Shown here: one piece after another, positions 13,401 through 25,100 of the stretch
How the letters are laid out: each line of letters starts with the position of its first letter
How positions within the stretch are numbered: position 1 is the stretch's first letter
Source: Nymphaea colorata
Lineage: Eukaryota; Streptophyta; Magnoliopsida; Nymphaeales; Nymphaeaceae
DNA: 64,000 nucleotides
NCBI RefSeq assembly: GCF_008831285.2
Contig: NC_045149.1
Span: 7,900,417-7,964,416 of the forward strand
Reading direction: 5' to 3'
The notes under the pieces: generated by a model
What the model saw: the letters and a program-made list of their open reading frames with translations, nothing else
What the model was told of the DNA's origin: nothing
The model's database searches: none
Made by a program: the position numbers and the translations under genes

Positions 13401-16400
13401 TGCACCCAAGGGAGAAGGAAAAGGAAAAGGTTTATATCTGGTGCATCATGGCAGCTGCTTTTGTTTGAATTTTTTAGGGTTAATGACCTTAATTGTGGTT
13501 AGTAGAGGGCTTCAATTCAACCTTCCTTTGACTGGAAAACATAGGGTCTAACTTGTGAGGTTCGCTTTGTAGCAGAGGCTGCAGAACATGCCTCACAACA
13601 TTTTGAGGTGCACACTTGTCATTTATGCCATTTCACTGTGTGTTCTAGCATTTCAGCTTGTGCTTCATTAACTTGAGTACTGTGCTAAGAATTGCGTTGT
13701 ATTTCGTCCGTGATTATCTAGGTTTCTACTTATCTTGAAGCTTCTTTCCTGTGAAGCCATTTTGGATGGGGGAGATTAATTCTTGCAAACTGGTTTCCCC
13801 AAATGGGTAGCATGCTTTTGTGGGCATATAATTTTTTCATGGTCACTCAACTAGAATGCAAATGATTTATCTATAATCATAATAATATTATCGTTGATTA
13901 ATTTTAATTAAAGTGAAGAGTGGCCCTTTAGTTACATTTATTATGGGTTTTGATTAAGTGCTTTTTGAGGTTGCCTATTAACTGTTTGCTTTTTGCTTTG
14001 GCGCTGTATTCATGAACTCCTTTTTTCTCACTTTTGAAAAAAATTGATGTGTCTTCTTAATTTCACTTGTCTTTGGAGACGTTGGACACATGAAGCTGAT
14101 GAGGTTTGACTATGGTTTACCTCATAATTTGTGTTCTAGATGGACGTATTGGTGATATGGAGAAAATGGTTTGCCAAGCTTTGTGTAAACTTAGAAGTGA
14201 AGGACAACAAGGGAAAGAGGTACGGAGTTACTTTTTCTTGCTTAGGGACCCAAAAACCAGTTTTTTTAAGATTAATTCTTTGGTGAGCTTTTTTCTGTGC
14301 TTCTCCAACGTTGGCTTTACTATATATTTTCTTAAAATTTTCCTAGGTCAGCATTCACCTCCTCTCTTCTTCATAGGGATCTTGGTTTCTCTGTGCAGGT
14401 GCTGCAAGAGGTGCTAGCCACAAAATGTGTGAAGCAACCTGTTGATCCAGACTTTGAGGGTACCCGCGAGTCAATTATTCAGGTTTGCAAATTTCATTGT
14501 TTTATTATAGAGTTATCATTATACACCTTTTTTCTATGCAATCGCTTTTTCACACTTGCATTTAATATTGGACCATTTCTTTGTAACATTAGTAGTTTTT
14601 CTATTCTAGAACTCTTGTTTCTTGTTAGATTTCAAGTGGAAGTTCTATTTTAGTTTTTTTGTTGCTGCTCATCAGATGTTTGTAACACACTCCCTTCTGG
14701 CCTCTCTACCTTCTGCCTTACCTAAATTGTTGAAGGCTTAAAGCAGATATGAAAAGATAGGAGCAGGAAAAAATTCTTCAGTATACTTCTTTCACTGAAA
14801 TCAGCATGTGTTAATAACATCCTTACATATTGGTTCTATTTTTAGTACATAATTGTCCATAAGTCTAGACAGAAAAGCATGAATGCATGATGACATGACT
14901 TTTTATGTAAAATTTGGATTCTTGCTTTGAATAACTTCTTGCCTAGTCCCAATCAAATTACAAACCTGTTACACTGATTCGTGCCTCCTTATATATTTTT
15001 AAAACCAACATATTAAGAGGAGAGTTTCTTCGACCACTGTTCTTCAATGTCAAAGAACTGTAGCTACAGTCTGTCTTGGACTTCAAGGAAAAAAAGTTGA
15101 AATACTTAACCTGCAAAATGGAGGCATGAAGATACATGATGATATTTGCATTAAATTGGGAAAAAAAACCTGAAATAGACATGGTTTGGTAGCTCGTTTT
15201 CAAGATTTTGGGTTTCTGTCTTGGACTTCAAGGAAAAAAAGTTGAAATACTTAACCTGCAAAATGGAGGCATGAAGATACATGATGATATTTGCATTAAA
15301 ATGGGAAAAAAAACCTGAAATAGACATGGTTTGGTAGCTCATTTTCAAGATTTTGGGTTTTTTCTCATGCTGGCTTCACCGTCTTGAGATCCTTCTTTCT
15401 CTTTAAGGTGGAAGAGGACAGATTGGGATGCCATCCTTTAGGCCCTGCAGGAGATGTAACTGTATTGGATATTATGGTTAAGATCTTATGGAAAAATAAT
15501 GTGACCAATTAGATTTAAATCTTATAGGAATTAAACAGTGTCTTCTGTTCAATTTTTTCTAATTTTAATTTGAGAATGAAAAACAGTTTTGGTTTCTATT
15601 CTCATTTTTTTTTTCCTGTAGCTTCTTTGTTGCATTGAACATCAGTAAACAGTTCTGTTCTTTAAGCTCATATTCCTCCACTGGTGTTGGTAGTGTGGTG
15701 ACAGTACTCTCAAGTCTCATTTACTATTGATGCTTCGCATACGAGGCCATGTAGATGTATGGGCCACTTGAAGTGATACTCTGTATTATTTTACATATAA
15801 CTTGTATATTCTAGTCCAGAAGCTCTTTATGCAACTAAATAGCTGAAGTTAACATGAGAACTATGTCTAGCTTTCCCATGATTTCGTTGATTCAACATCT
15901 CATTTATCCCTTTCTCCGATATTCACATGCCAAAGAAGTATCAAAAATAAAGGAATTGAATCAAATGCATGGCAGATGCTGTACATTAGTTCTCCTGGAG
16001 GCAGATTTCCATGTCATTATTTAGATCATAAGTACCTGTATATTTCTGCACGTTTCATGCCATTGGAAAATTAATTTGTTGCCAATAAGAGTTATTTGTG
16101 TTGCAATGGTGTACTGTGTCCCTTTTAGGTTTGCTTATGTGATAGGAGCTAGGTTGTCTGCTTTATGTCCTGTTATGTGATTGGAGGTAGCTTCTATACT
16201 CTGTTTATAGTTATCTTTTGGAGTTTTAGGAGACAACCTTAAATAGATGTTCATGAAATATTGAGAACACACACAGATGCAGATATCTATAAAACTCAGC
16301 TTGCACATTTGAGTGTAGCTCACCTTTATATCTTCTGAAGTTTGTCTTTAGCCTATTAGTTTTGGGTGTAAGTATTCATCAGAACATTCTACTGTTTGAT

Positions 16401-19400
16401 TAAAAGCAATCTAAGGATGTTTTGAAGTTGTCTTCTGTTTTTCCCGTATATGTTTTTACTCATCCACTATGTGCATTGTTTGATTAACTATTATGATGCT
16501 GCTTGTATTTGTTTGCACCATGTATTTTATGTAGTCTCATTTTTTTTTCCTGTAATAGGTTCTTGCTTCTCTGACTTCTGCTCAGTCCTACTTTGATTTC
16601 TTCTCAAGTGTAATCAGTTCAAAGAATGTGGTATGTGAACTGTTGACTTAGTGCCTAATTTTAGCTTTGGCTAACATTCTTGAACTAATTGAAGCTGGCT
16701 TAATACTCTTAGGAGCTTGAAGAAGTTGAAATGGAATTGGAACTACTGAAAAAAGATATTGCTCTGAAGGAAGCTTCTGAAAATCTAAGAGAAACTAATG
16801 AATTACCTGTCTCAGCAAGTAATTTCTTGACACTTACAATCAATACCTTTGTTCCCTTTTGCCTGACTCATGTCCCTTTTCCTTTTGTCAATCAAAATAC
16901 ATTAGGTTGTCTGACTATTAATAGCAGCTGTTTTTGTACTAAAGCTATGTATGTTACAGGCCAGAGCAGACGTTTGGAGCAACTTAAGGCTGAGATCCAG
17001 AAACTGTATGTGTCATGTATTAGTCACTAAAAGTTGCATATCTAGTCAGTGGAGGCTTTCTTGAAAAAACATGTCATCATGTTTGAATTAGCATAGATAT
17101 ATAACAATGTAATTTAAATCTGGCGACTCTGTTGTCTTGTTCCTCTTGTGGCATACAAAATTACGAATTTCTTGACCTGTATAAGTTCATTTATGGGAAT
17201 TTGGAAGTTGTTGGTGATCACTCTATTTTCATTATGTTTTACCAGGGAGAAGGAAAAGCTCAGAGAAGAGGTTGCAGCTCGGAGGCAAAAGAAGCTCATA
17301 GCACGACATGCACGTCATCAATTTCTGGAAGATGCTGCACTGCGGGAGTTGGAACTTCTACAGGAGCTTGATAGGTTATCCTTTTCATGCTGAAAATTTA
17401 TTGAATCTAGTAATATCTAGTTTATGGTTGCTTTTGTAGTTTAGTTGATAATACCCAATAGGATGCAAGTAAGCCAGGTCTATCATTTCATCACCAATCA
17501 CTTTATTTTCAGGGAGAGGACTAAGGAGGCTGAGCATGAGATAGAGAGACAGCGGTTGTTAGAGCAAGAACGTGCAAAGACTAGGGAATTGAGGCACAAT
17601 CTTGAGATGGAAATGGAGAGGAGAACTCAGGCAAGTTTTATATTCCATTCAACTATCTCAGCTTATAGACTTGATTCATTAGATTAAGAATTTTATCGCA
17701 CTCTTATAGCTGTACTTCATATTTTGCCTAATAGTTCTCATGGTAAGTTCACCTTCTCTTGACATTATGGTCAATCTTGATTGTAATATGAATCACTGTC
17801 AAGTATCAACCTATTCACAGCATTCTTTCATTCATTTTTTCCTGTTTCTGATAAAAATCGACATGTATTTTTTGTATTTTATGTTATAATGGTTTTGTTG
17901 TAGCAACTGTGCTTTTTCCGCTTGGTGGTTCAAGTGAGCAATCAAAGTCATGTCAGTGGGCCTAACATTTTGTGGTTCCTTATGTAGAGAGAACTTCAAA
18001 GGGAGTTGGAACAAAGAGATTCTGGCCCACGTTCTCGCAGGGAGTTCTCATCATCAGCAGCCAATAGGTCTGTCTACTAATCGTGCACTAGGTGTTCTTG
18101 TTTTCATTGCATCTGATTTTTGTCCTCTCACACTTTTTCATGGCACAAAGGAACTACAAGGAAATAAAACCTCATCAAACTTGCAATAGTAGCCTCCTGA
18201 GTTGCTTCGGATGAGATTTAAGACAGCCTTATAAAATAAAAAATTGAATTGACCTGGCCAGGGTGCTGACTCAATAAATCAGCCGATTCAGCGATTCAGC
18301 TGACTTGGTTGAAGCAGCAACAGATATTATTATATAATTTTTAATATAAACAATGAAAAAACTTCATCAATAATTTCAAATAATGAAAATTTTAAAATAT
18401 TTCAGTTTATAAAAATGAATAGTATATGAGGTGTGGTACCCTTGTACTGTCTCTCTGGTGAATCAAATTGATTTACCATCCATTTAATGTGAATTGACCA
18501 ATTCAGGCTGATTTTGACTATTAAAAATATATGTAAATACTGTTATATATTTATCTATGTATGCTGTTGAGTAAAATAAAAAGAAAAAAAAGAAAAAAAA
18601 ACCGCAATAGCTATAGCATATACATTAGATATGGTCTTTGTATACATACATGTGCTCAATAATATGGTCTTTGTATACATACATCTGCTCAATAATATGC
18701 ATATGCATATGAAATTGATAATCTGTTAGCATGTTGTTAGTATGATGCCTGTGTGGTTGCAACAGAAGCAGCATCAGGAGGCTGCCACTAGAGGGAGAAG
18801 GGCGCGAGCGCCCTCCTGGTGGCAGGCACAGCCGTGCGGCTGCCATTATCGCAGTTGGGTGCCAGGCAGAGGGAGAGGGACCTGGGTTTGCCTCCCTCAG
18901 GCGGCCTCTGCTTTTGAGGCAGAGCAGAGAGGGAGGGACCGTTGGGTCCCTCGGTTTTTTTTTTTTTTTTTTTCAGGCGGTAGAGAGAAGGAAGGGCTAT
19001 TGGGGCCCTTCCCTTTCCCAGCAAGCGGCACAAGCACCATTTGGTGCATGCACAGTCTTCTAATGGAGAGGATCGATTAAAAAAAAAAAATCGCTTCCGA
19101 CATACCTTGATGCACTGCTCACCTGAAGAAATCGAAGTTTACCCACTCTGCCCACTGGCATCGCTCGCGTGAAGGAGCACAATATGGCGTGTTACACTGC
19201 TTGCCTAATGCTTTGCTTGCTTCCTCCTCCTTATAGCATAGCAGGTCTCATGTCTCAGTATGCGGCATGTTGGGTGATGCAAACGTATTTAAAAAAAAAA
19301 AAATTTAGTCTCATACATAATGACCATCTGTCCTTGCATTGCCATGTGTTTGTTTAATATTCATATTGTCATTTGATATCATTGTGAACGTTAAATGAAA

Positions 19401-20043
19401 GATAAGGGGCAAAGCCTTTTGTGAGCGACGGGAGGCATGATCCTCCCTTGTATCTCGTGCTCCATCATTACATACATAAAATATATAAAAAAAAAGGAAT
19501 AATTTTTGTGGGCAATCGCAGGCATGGGCCTACCTTGTACCTCATGCTCTTCTCATTTAGTTCATACATTCGCATATGATGCTCAATGTTGATTGTATTC
19601 ATGTCAGCAGTCGGCCAAGGGAGAGGTATCGTGAACGAGATAGTGGACGCCCTGCTCAAGAAGGTAGCTTGAGGCCAAGCAGCGCAGGCAGTGGCGGCCG
19701 TGAGGGTGCCATAACCCCACCTCCAGCAGGTGGGACGAATGCCACTTCAGCGACTCCACTGGTGCTTGGCAGTTCCAGGACATATGCTGTTCAACCACCA
19801 CTGATACTCAAGTCACGAGAACGCACTGAAGAACGCACTTATGATGATAACATTGATGGAAGCAGAGACTCTGGTGATGCTGGGAGTATTGGAGACCCAG
19901 ACTCTTCATCCGTGGATGGAACAAGCGTTGGGTATGGAGCATCACATAGGCATGGTTCCCGCAGTGGAAAGCCTAGGCAAATTGTGGAACGTAGAGAGCG
20001 TGATGGAAGGCGTGAAGGCAAATGGGAAAGAAAGCACTCATGA
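4490..20043 (+). CDS. VIR: VIRILIZER homolog (m6A methyltransferase complex subunit), 5'-truncated by window
   Basis: Exons: 4490-4600, 4762-4812, 4939-5039, 5743-5833, 6840-6977, 7067-7330, 7524-7602, 7691-7782, 7892-7975, 8115-8189, 8260-8307, 8825-8920, 9040-9269, 9354-12832, 14140-14219, 14399-14482, 16559-16630, 16713-16818, 16960-17005, 17246-17374, 17513-17630, 17988-18067, 19611-20043. All junctions keep frame and give 2,028 residues plus stop. In plants VIR (EMB2016) scaffolds the nuclear MTA/MTB/FIP37/HAKAI complex that writes N6-methyladenosine on mRNA. The visible protein has a long alpha-helical, ARM-like body (one 3.5-kb exon), a charged coiled coil (about residues 1726-1870, rich in LEEVEMELELLKK- and EKLREEVAARR-type heptads), and an Arg/Ser/Gly-rich tail ending RRERDGRREGKWERKHS, which I recognise from plant VIR. 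Arabidopsis VIR is about 2,140 residues, so the N-terminal VIR_N domain is missing: its exons lie left of the window. One intron (17631-17987) starts with GC. The 3' UTR follows from 20044; its end is not clear. Confidence 0.9.
5834..6839 (+). other. VIR intron with (CT)n tract
   Basis: The intron starts with GTCTCTCTC, a CT microsatellite of about 28 bases running to about 5861 directly at the donor. It ends ATTTCAG. No gene seen inside. Confidence 0.6.
12833..14139 (+). other. VIR intron, 1.3 kb
   Basis: Donor G|GTATTC after the large exon; acceptor GTTCTAG. The open frame runs on to 12942 past the donor, but the continuation is hydrophobic AT-rich translation without VIR character, and the next exon (14140-14219) restores frame and sequence type. 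No insert recognised. Confidence 0.65.
14483..16558 (+). other. VIR intron, 2.1 kb, holds a 145-bp tandem duplication
   Basis: Donor CAG|GTTTGC, acceptor TGTAATAG. Apart from the duplication at 15070-15359 I see no element or gene. Confidence 0.6.
15070..15359. repeat. tandem duplication, 2 x 145 bp, nearly identical
   Basis: Unit 1 is 15070-15214, unit 2 is 15215-15359, both starting TCTGTCTTGGACTTC. Only about two substitutions separate them (near 15158/15303 and 15195/15340), which suggests a recent duplication within a VIR intron. Confidence 0.93.
18629..18694. repeat. tandem repeat, 2 x 33 bp
   Basis: Two copies of a unit starting ATATGGTCTTTGTATACATA, one mismatch between them. It lies 75 bp before the hairpin block. 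Confidence 0.9.
18768..19093. repeat. array of consecutive short inverted repeats (hairpins)
   Basis: Perfect arm pairs read directly: GCAGC 18768-18772 / GCTGC 18781-18785; AGGGCGC 18799-18805 / GCGCCCT 18808-18814 (outer GCCAC 18784-18788 / GTGGC 18819-18823); CAGCCG 18829-18834 / CGGCTG 18837-18842; GAGGGAG 18869-18875 / CTCCCTC 18892-18898; CTCTGC 18906-18911 / GCAGAG 18919-18924; GAGGGACC 18933-18940 / GGTCCCTC 18945-18952; GGAAGGGC 18990-18997 / GCCCTTCC 19005-19012; GCACCA 19034-19039 / TGGTGC 19042-19047; CGATT 19074-19078 / AATCG 19089-19093. A run of about 20 T lies at 18954-18973. Confidence 0.85.
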
Positions 20044-21930
20044 GTCATGACATTGTTTTGGTTGGCTGGCGACCTATGTAGAGATTTGACAGCCAGTTTC
20101 TCTGTCCCAAGGAAGCGATTGCAAGAGAAAGGTGGCAGTAAACCTGCTTCCAAATCTACAGGTGTCATGGAGGTGGTGACAGCAGTGTTTACAAAGATCT
20201 GCCTTCTGTTATGTGCATGCAGGACTTGGCGTCCAGGGTTCTCTCGAATGGTAGTTCTGGGTTGCACTCTGCCATACAATTGTGATCCTTGAGGTCCCTT
20301 CTGCACTTTGAATTTCTTCCATAGTTCGCATGAAGCTGGCTGGATATGGCATCTTTATCTGCAAGCTTGGATGCAGGTTCAAGCTAAGCGTGGTTTATCT
20401 GCAGGAGAGGTCCATCAAGAAATTAATGAAGCAAACCGACAGACCTTCGATTCTCCGGACTCTTCGAAACCTATGGTGGTTGGGGCAGTGATTTCCCGAT
20501 GTTTGGCAAGTTTGCCCACTTGGCTTCTTGTAAATTACTAGTTTGTGCTTCATTTGATGATTCCGGTCGTGCATTTAGTCTTTCCATGCCTTTTCTGTAA
20601 TATATATTTTTTTTAAGGATCAATTTGATTAGTATCTGTGTAGAGTTGGTGGTTTCACCCTTTGGTTGATCAGGAGTTAGCAACCAAACCTCCCCATTCC
20701 CTTTGCTTGGCTGCTGAAGAAGACCCAAAGTCTGCATTTCCTCTTCTTCCGGGGCCCTGGGCTAGGTTGGGTAATGTGTGGTTTTACTGTTGAAGCAAAT
20801 TTAGCAAAATGGATTTTGTTCTGAAATGGTTAATTTTTTCGTGCAATTTTGTGCTGCGTATTGAATGCGAAGACGGTACGGGCTGATGTGATATTTAAGG
20901 AATTCGTCAATTTTTTTTCTAATTTTTCATTCTTCAATTAGTTTCAGTGGAAAACTGATAAGGAGGCCGATATGACTCCATGCGCATATGCCCAATTGGC
21001 CGCCACTCAGCAACATGATCCGGAGACTTAGAAAAAGTGGACTTTGGCTAGCAAATTAGGTTGGTGAGGCCTTCCTCACAGATTGGAACGACGAGAATAT
21101 TCGCTTTTTTGTGGCATGAAATGCGGTCTTTAACAAAATGAAAAACCATTGTATTATTTTTCTTTAGAAGCGTTTGCGGAAATTCGAAGGACACCAACTG
21201 TTCATGCTTCATTAATTCAATGTACAGTGAACGATCAAAAGAACATTTACATTTCAGCGGCGGTTTCCGGATTAAAGGGTTGATTCGCCTCGCATACGAG
21301 CAAAATTTATAGGCGTTTGATTATATCTTCATGGAGTGTATATATCTCTAAATTTAAAGGAAAGATGTAACTTTTCTTCTTTAGTTCAATTTCTATGGGT
21401 GTCATTCTCTTAAAATGCAACTAATAACGTGCATGACGTCAAAGCAACACTAAACCCTGTAGATGAAGGAAAGGAGGTCCACCACTAAACATGGCTATAA
21501 TCCCTCGTTGAATAAGTGCTGAATCCTTTTAAATCCTTCACCATATCAATTCATGAAGACCATCATAATCTGCTTTGATCTGTTCAACATCCTTGAAACC
21601 ATTCGCCACACAGGGTCACAGGCCCATTCTTTCCCGTGCATAAGACCCTTGTGATTTAGATCCAAGATGGTTGGTGTGCAGGGAAACCCCGTGGCCGCCA
21701 TACCAGTACTTTCTCGTATGGATAATCCAGGTTTGATTCCCATGGAAGGGATCGTGGGTAGTCATTTCTCCTATCATGCTTTCCTCCTCCCAAGATCCCT
21801 AACAAACGCATATAGCGACTTAAATGACTACTAGACACTCCAAAAGAAGGTGCGGATGATACCGCGGAAGCAATGGAAGACGGGGACAAATAGTTAAGAA
21901 GAGCGAAATTTTGCATGCAAAATGCAAGGC
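20044..21930. other. VIR 3' UTR and downstream spacer
   Basis: The first several hundred bases after the VIR stop are probably 3' UTR, including sequence that still looks genic up to about 20560. No clear poly(A) signal fixes its end. From about 20830 on the sequence is AT-rich with no supported gene. Confidence 0.45.
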
Positions 21931-22312
21931 AGCATATTGGCAAACTCATTAATCCATCTACTAAGTTACGAGTCAGGGCCTGCCAAGTTAGTTGGGATCA
22001 TCAACTAATTGCATGTTCCTTTTTGTTGTGCATTGCTGAATATCGAAGTTTATTATTTTTTGAACTGTGACATATCACAAATTTTTACGAAAAATACACA
22101 AATACTCATATTACATGTTATTCGTTTTTTATTGAAGAAAAAATCTAACATAAAGTCTTGACAGACTTACTTTTTTCGTCTAGCTATAGAAAAAACGCAG
22201 TATAAGAATTATGATCTAACTCAGCCAAATTGTCGAGTCAACTCTCTAACCCCCCATGAACAGTTTTCAGCCGATCTGAGCGTAGGTTTAACAACTATGC
22301 AAGGCAGTGCTT
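21929..22312. mobile_element. MITE-like TIR element flanked by an 11-bp direct repeat
   Basis: The left end reads ATATTGGCAAACTC and the right end, complemented, ATAGTTGTTAAACC. ATGCAAGGCAG occurs directly outside both ends (about 21921-21931 and 22299-22309). The interior is similar to 60714-61094, sharing ACACAAATACTCATATTAC and the stretch around AGACTTACTTT. It has no coding capacity. Confidence 0.6.
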
Positions 22313-24700
22313 GACAAGGATGATCCTGTACCTTGGAAGTTTCGCTTGCCATTCTTCATCCTGGAAGTCGAGTAACAAGGCAATTAGTGGGGAAGCATGA
22401 GTCCAATCACCATTGTGCCCCGACCCTTGTTCGGCGAACGTGTGTCACCAAATGGCATGGAGGTGCCAAAAATGAGGTTATTTTTCCTTCTTTTTCAAAT
22501 TTTCCTTTCCAAGAAATAACTGAAATTTTTTTGGGGGCAATCTTGTCATTTTCCTTTTATATTAATATTTCTTGTTGAGAGGCAGCTGGTTGTGAATTAG
22601 GCTAAGAATTTAAGTTCCTATTTGTCGTTTCCCAAGAGTTAGATAGCAATGTTTTATTCAACTAGTTGTTAGGCCACTTTTCGTAATTTTTTTTTTAAAA
22701 TAATATTCAGATTACTTTAACATTCTCATTAGCAAAAGTAGCAGGGCGTGACCAATTGATTTCAAGAAAACGTTAAGCAAGTGCACGTTAGAAGCATGTG
22801 CTTTCTAATAATAATGTTTTAAACGTAATGTTACAACTGTTGTAGCAGCATCTTGCCGAAGGGCACCATGCTTTTGTCCAGGTTTTACGAAACAACCAAT
22901 AGATCGTACGAGTCGATGCATATAGTTGTTTTATATTATTGTATATTTTGGTTTTGTGAATTAAAAAAATTAGATTTTAAAATTAATTTTAAAAATGAAA
23001 CGAATTTAAAACCTATGTGCAATTTAATTAACTTTTTTTTTTTAAAATTGATATCACTATCACTCCTTTAATGCTCCTCTTAGAAAGTCTAAACAGCTTG
23101 TTATTGCCCCCAACAGAAGATCAATTCTTTCTCTGGTCGTGTCCTTTGGTTTTCTGGCATTTTACCGATGCTATGTTTTCGTTTTCTTTTTTTTTTTCTG
23201 GTTACATTAACACTTTAGTTCGTTTTGAACGTTTTGAGATCCATCTAACTAACTAGTAACTTTTTTTGCTTGTCTGCTACTGAGTCGAAGCACAAACTTT
23301 TTGTTCATTGTTCTTTCTTTTGTCAGCTGCTTGCCACTCTCATTATCTCTGTTCTTTTTTTACCTTCACCTTCAGTCACCAGTCATTGTTTAGCTGACCG
23401 TATCAACTCATTTGCTGTTGGTAGTGAGTTTGGAAAGAACGCAACAATCGCATATTCAGAGACACAACAGCTACTGTCACTTCAATTGGATGTTGTAGAC
23501 GACAGATGCCCACCTTGCCCTTCGCATTGGTTGCAAGGTGGCTTCCGTCTCTAACTACCTCGCAGAGTCCCTCCTCCTCCTTTAGTTGTTTCTTCATGTT
23601 CAGATTGTTGTTTCTTTGCTTTTTTTGCTTTTTTTTTTGTTTTTTGCAGCTTTTACCTTCGTCTTCTGTTACTGTTGTTTGGTGATACTTTTTCACTGTT
23701 TTTGTCTTAAATCAATTCTTATTTTGTCTGTTCTCTCTGTCTTTTTCTCTCCTTCACACACACACACACACTAACTGGTCAGGCAGGAGGCACGTGTTGA
23801 GCGTCTCTTGTTAGATGATGTTGCTCTTCTAATGGTGTTGAGAGTTGGCCGAGGGGTGTTATGATGTTTGGGAAGTTTAGAAACTTAATTTAAAGTAGGT
23901 TTCTCTCCCCTCCTTCTTTCTATGTGAGAAAGAGAGAGGGAGAGAAAACCAAAGATGTGGTGGGCATTTGTTTGAGAAATTGAATGGGTGTTGCTGATGA
24001 TTCATAGTTAATTAAATATTATTTTTTTGAAATATTTGATAAGAAAAACATTATAGTTTTGAAACCCAATTTGCTAGACTATATATTCCAAAAACACATT
24101 CTATGGTTTAAAAAAAAATGTTCGGCTAAATTTTAGTGGTTTTTGTTGATATAAGAGTGATATCTATAATCATATTACGTTTCTTAAAACAAGGACATAA
24201 TATTAATAAAATTCGACATTTAATAATCGTGTAGGCATCTGGGATAGACTGCCGGAGCTCCGGCAGAGCTTCGGTTTCCTAGATTTTTTTCAGACGGCGG
24301 CGCCTTCACCAAAGCCATGGCTCGCTGCGGTTTTGCTCGTATCAAGGTAGACATGCCACTAGAATTTCAGCCTGTATGAGAAGTCGAATTAGAAGCAGAC
24401 CCCATTAAACATGAAACAAAGGTGAAATATTGCCAAAAGTGGGAGCCACAAGCCACGTTGATCATGCATGCATGAGAGTAATCAGGTGCACCTTCTGACC
24501 AATGCCTGCAGCACTGTTAAAACTCAAAGAGAAAGCCATGGATTGGCAACAAATCTGTGGGAGAAGGTTGGCACAACAGGTTAGAACTCTTGCAGATTGT
24601 GAACAATGTGGGCGAAGAAGATGCTGATTCCTCCCCCACCGATTAGAGGTAATGACTTTACTTCCCAGCAAGCAAGACAGGGGTAAGGGCAGAGCTCGGA
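22313..24700. other. AT-rich spacer without supported gene
   Basis: Only short chance frames. Contains poly(T) and pyrimidine tracts (about 23180-23200 and 23590-23760), a (CA)n run at about 23756-23771, and a perfect palindrome CCGGAGCTCCGG near 24253-24264. Confidence 0.5.
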
Positions 24701-24777
24701 ATTTTTCGTTGCTGGGCTCTTAAACTATAATTTCAAGATTTTAATAGGAACCCAAATAAAATTTTTCAAAATTTTCA

Positions 24778-25005
24778 CAAGGAAAGTAGAGAAAATAATC
24801 CACACTCTCATCATAACTAGGCTGGAGGAGATCATAACTGAGGGATTAGATTTCAACGTAGAAGAGATGAGTTCTCCTCCCCATCTTGGCTTCACTCTAA
24901 GGAACTTCACTCTAAGGAAGACAAAAAATGAAGTATTAGCGAGCGGACTCAGCCATCAAAGTTAGGGCAAAAAACGCTTCTTATGGTAAAGAAGTCGGTG
25001 CATTT
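24778..25005. repeat. dispersed direct repeat, copy 1
   Basis: Shares the order AAAATAATCCACAC, TCATCATAAC, CTCCCCATCTT, CTCTAAGG, GCGAGCGGA (TGAGCGGA in copy 2), CATCAAAGTTA and GTAAAGA...TCGGTG with copy 2 at about 26320-26565. The two copies bracket the 180-bp array. Small insertions separate the matching blocks. Confidence 0.7.
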
Positions 25006-25100
25006 AAAAGAAAATCATCACCATTAAGCAGCTAAAGGAACCATTGAAGGAGAGCAAGCAGCAGGATGATGAACTCGCTGGTGACATCTTGCACAGAAAT

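Larger units (their letters stand above)
18068..19610 (+). other. VIR last intron, 1.5 kb, with inserted GC-rich hairpin block
   Basis: Donor AG|GTCTGT, acceptor GTCAGCAG. AT-rich at both ends; contains a 33-bp tandem repeat (18629-18694), a GC-rich multi-hairpin block (18768-19093) and a loosely repeated pair of segments at about 19395-19570. The final coding exon follows. Confidence 0.65.

Noticed and set aside
18742-19080. 112-codon frame through the GC-rich block
   Set aside because: Lies in the VIR intron, includes a poly(Phe) from a T run, and the block is explained by inverted repeats.
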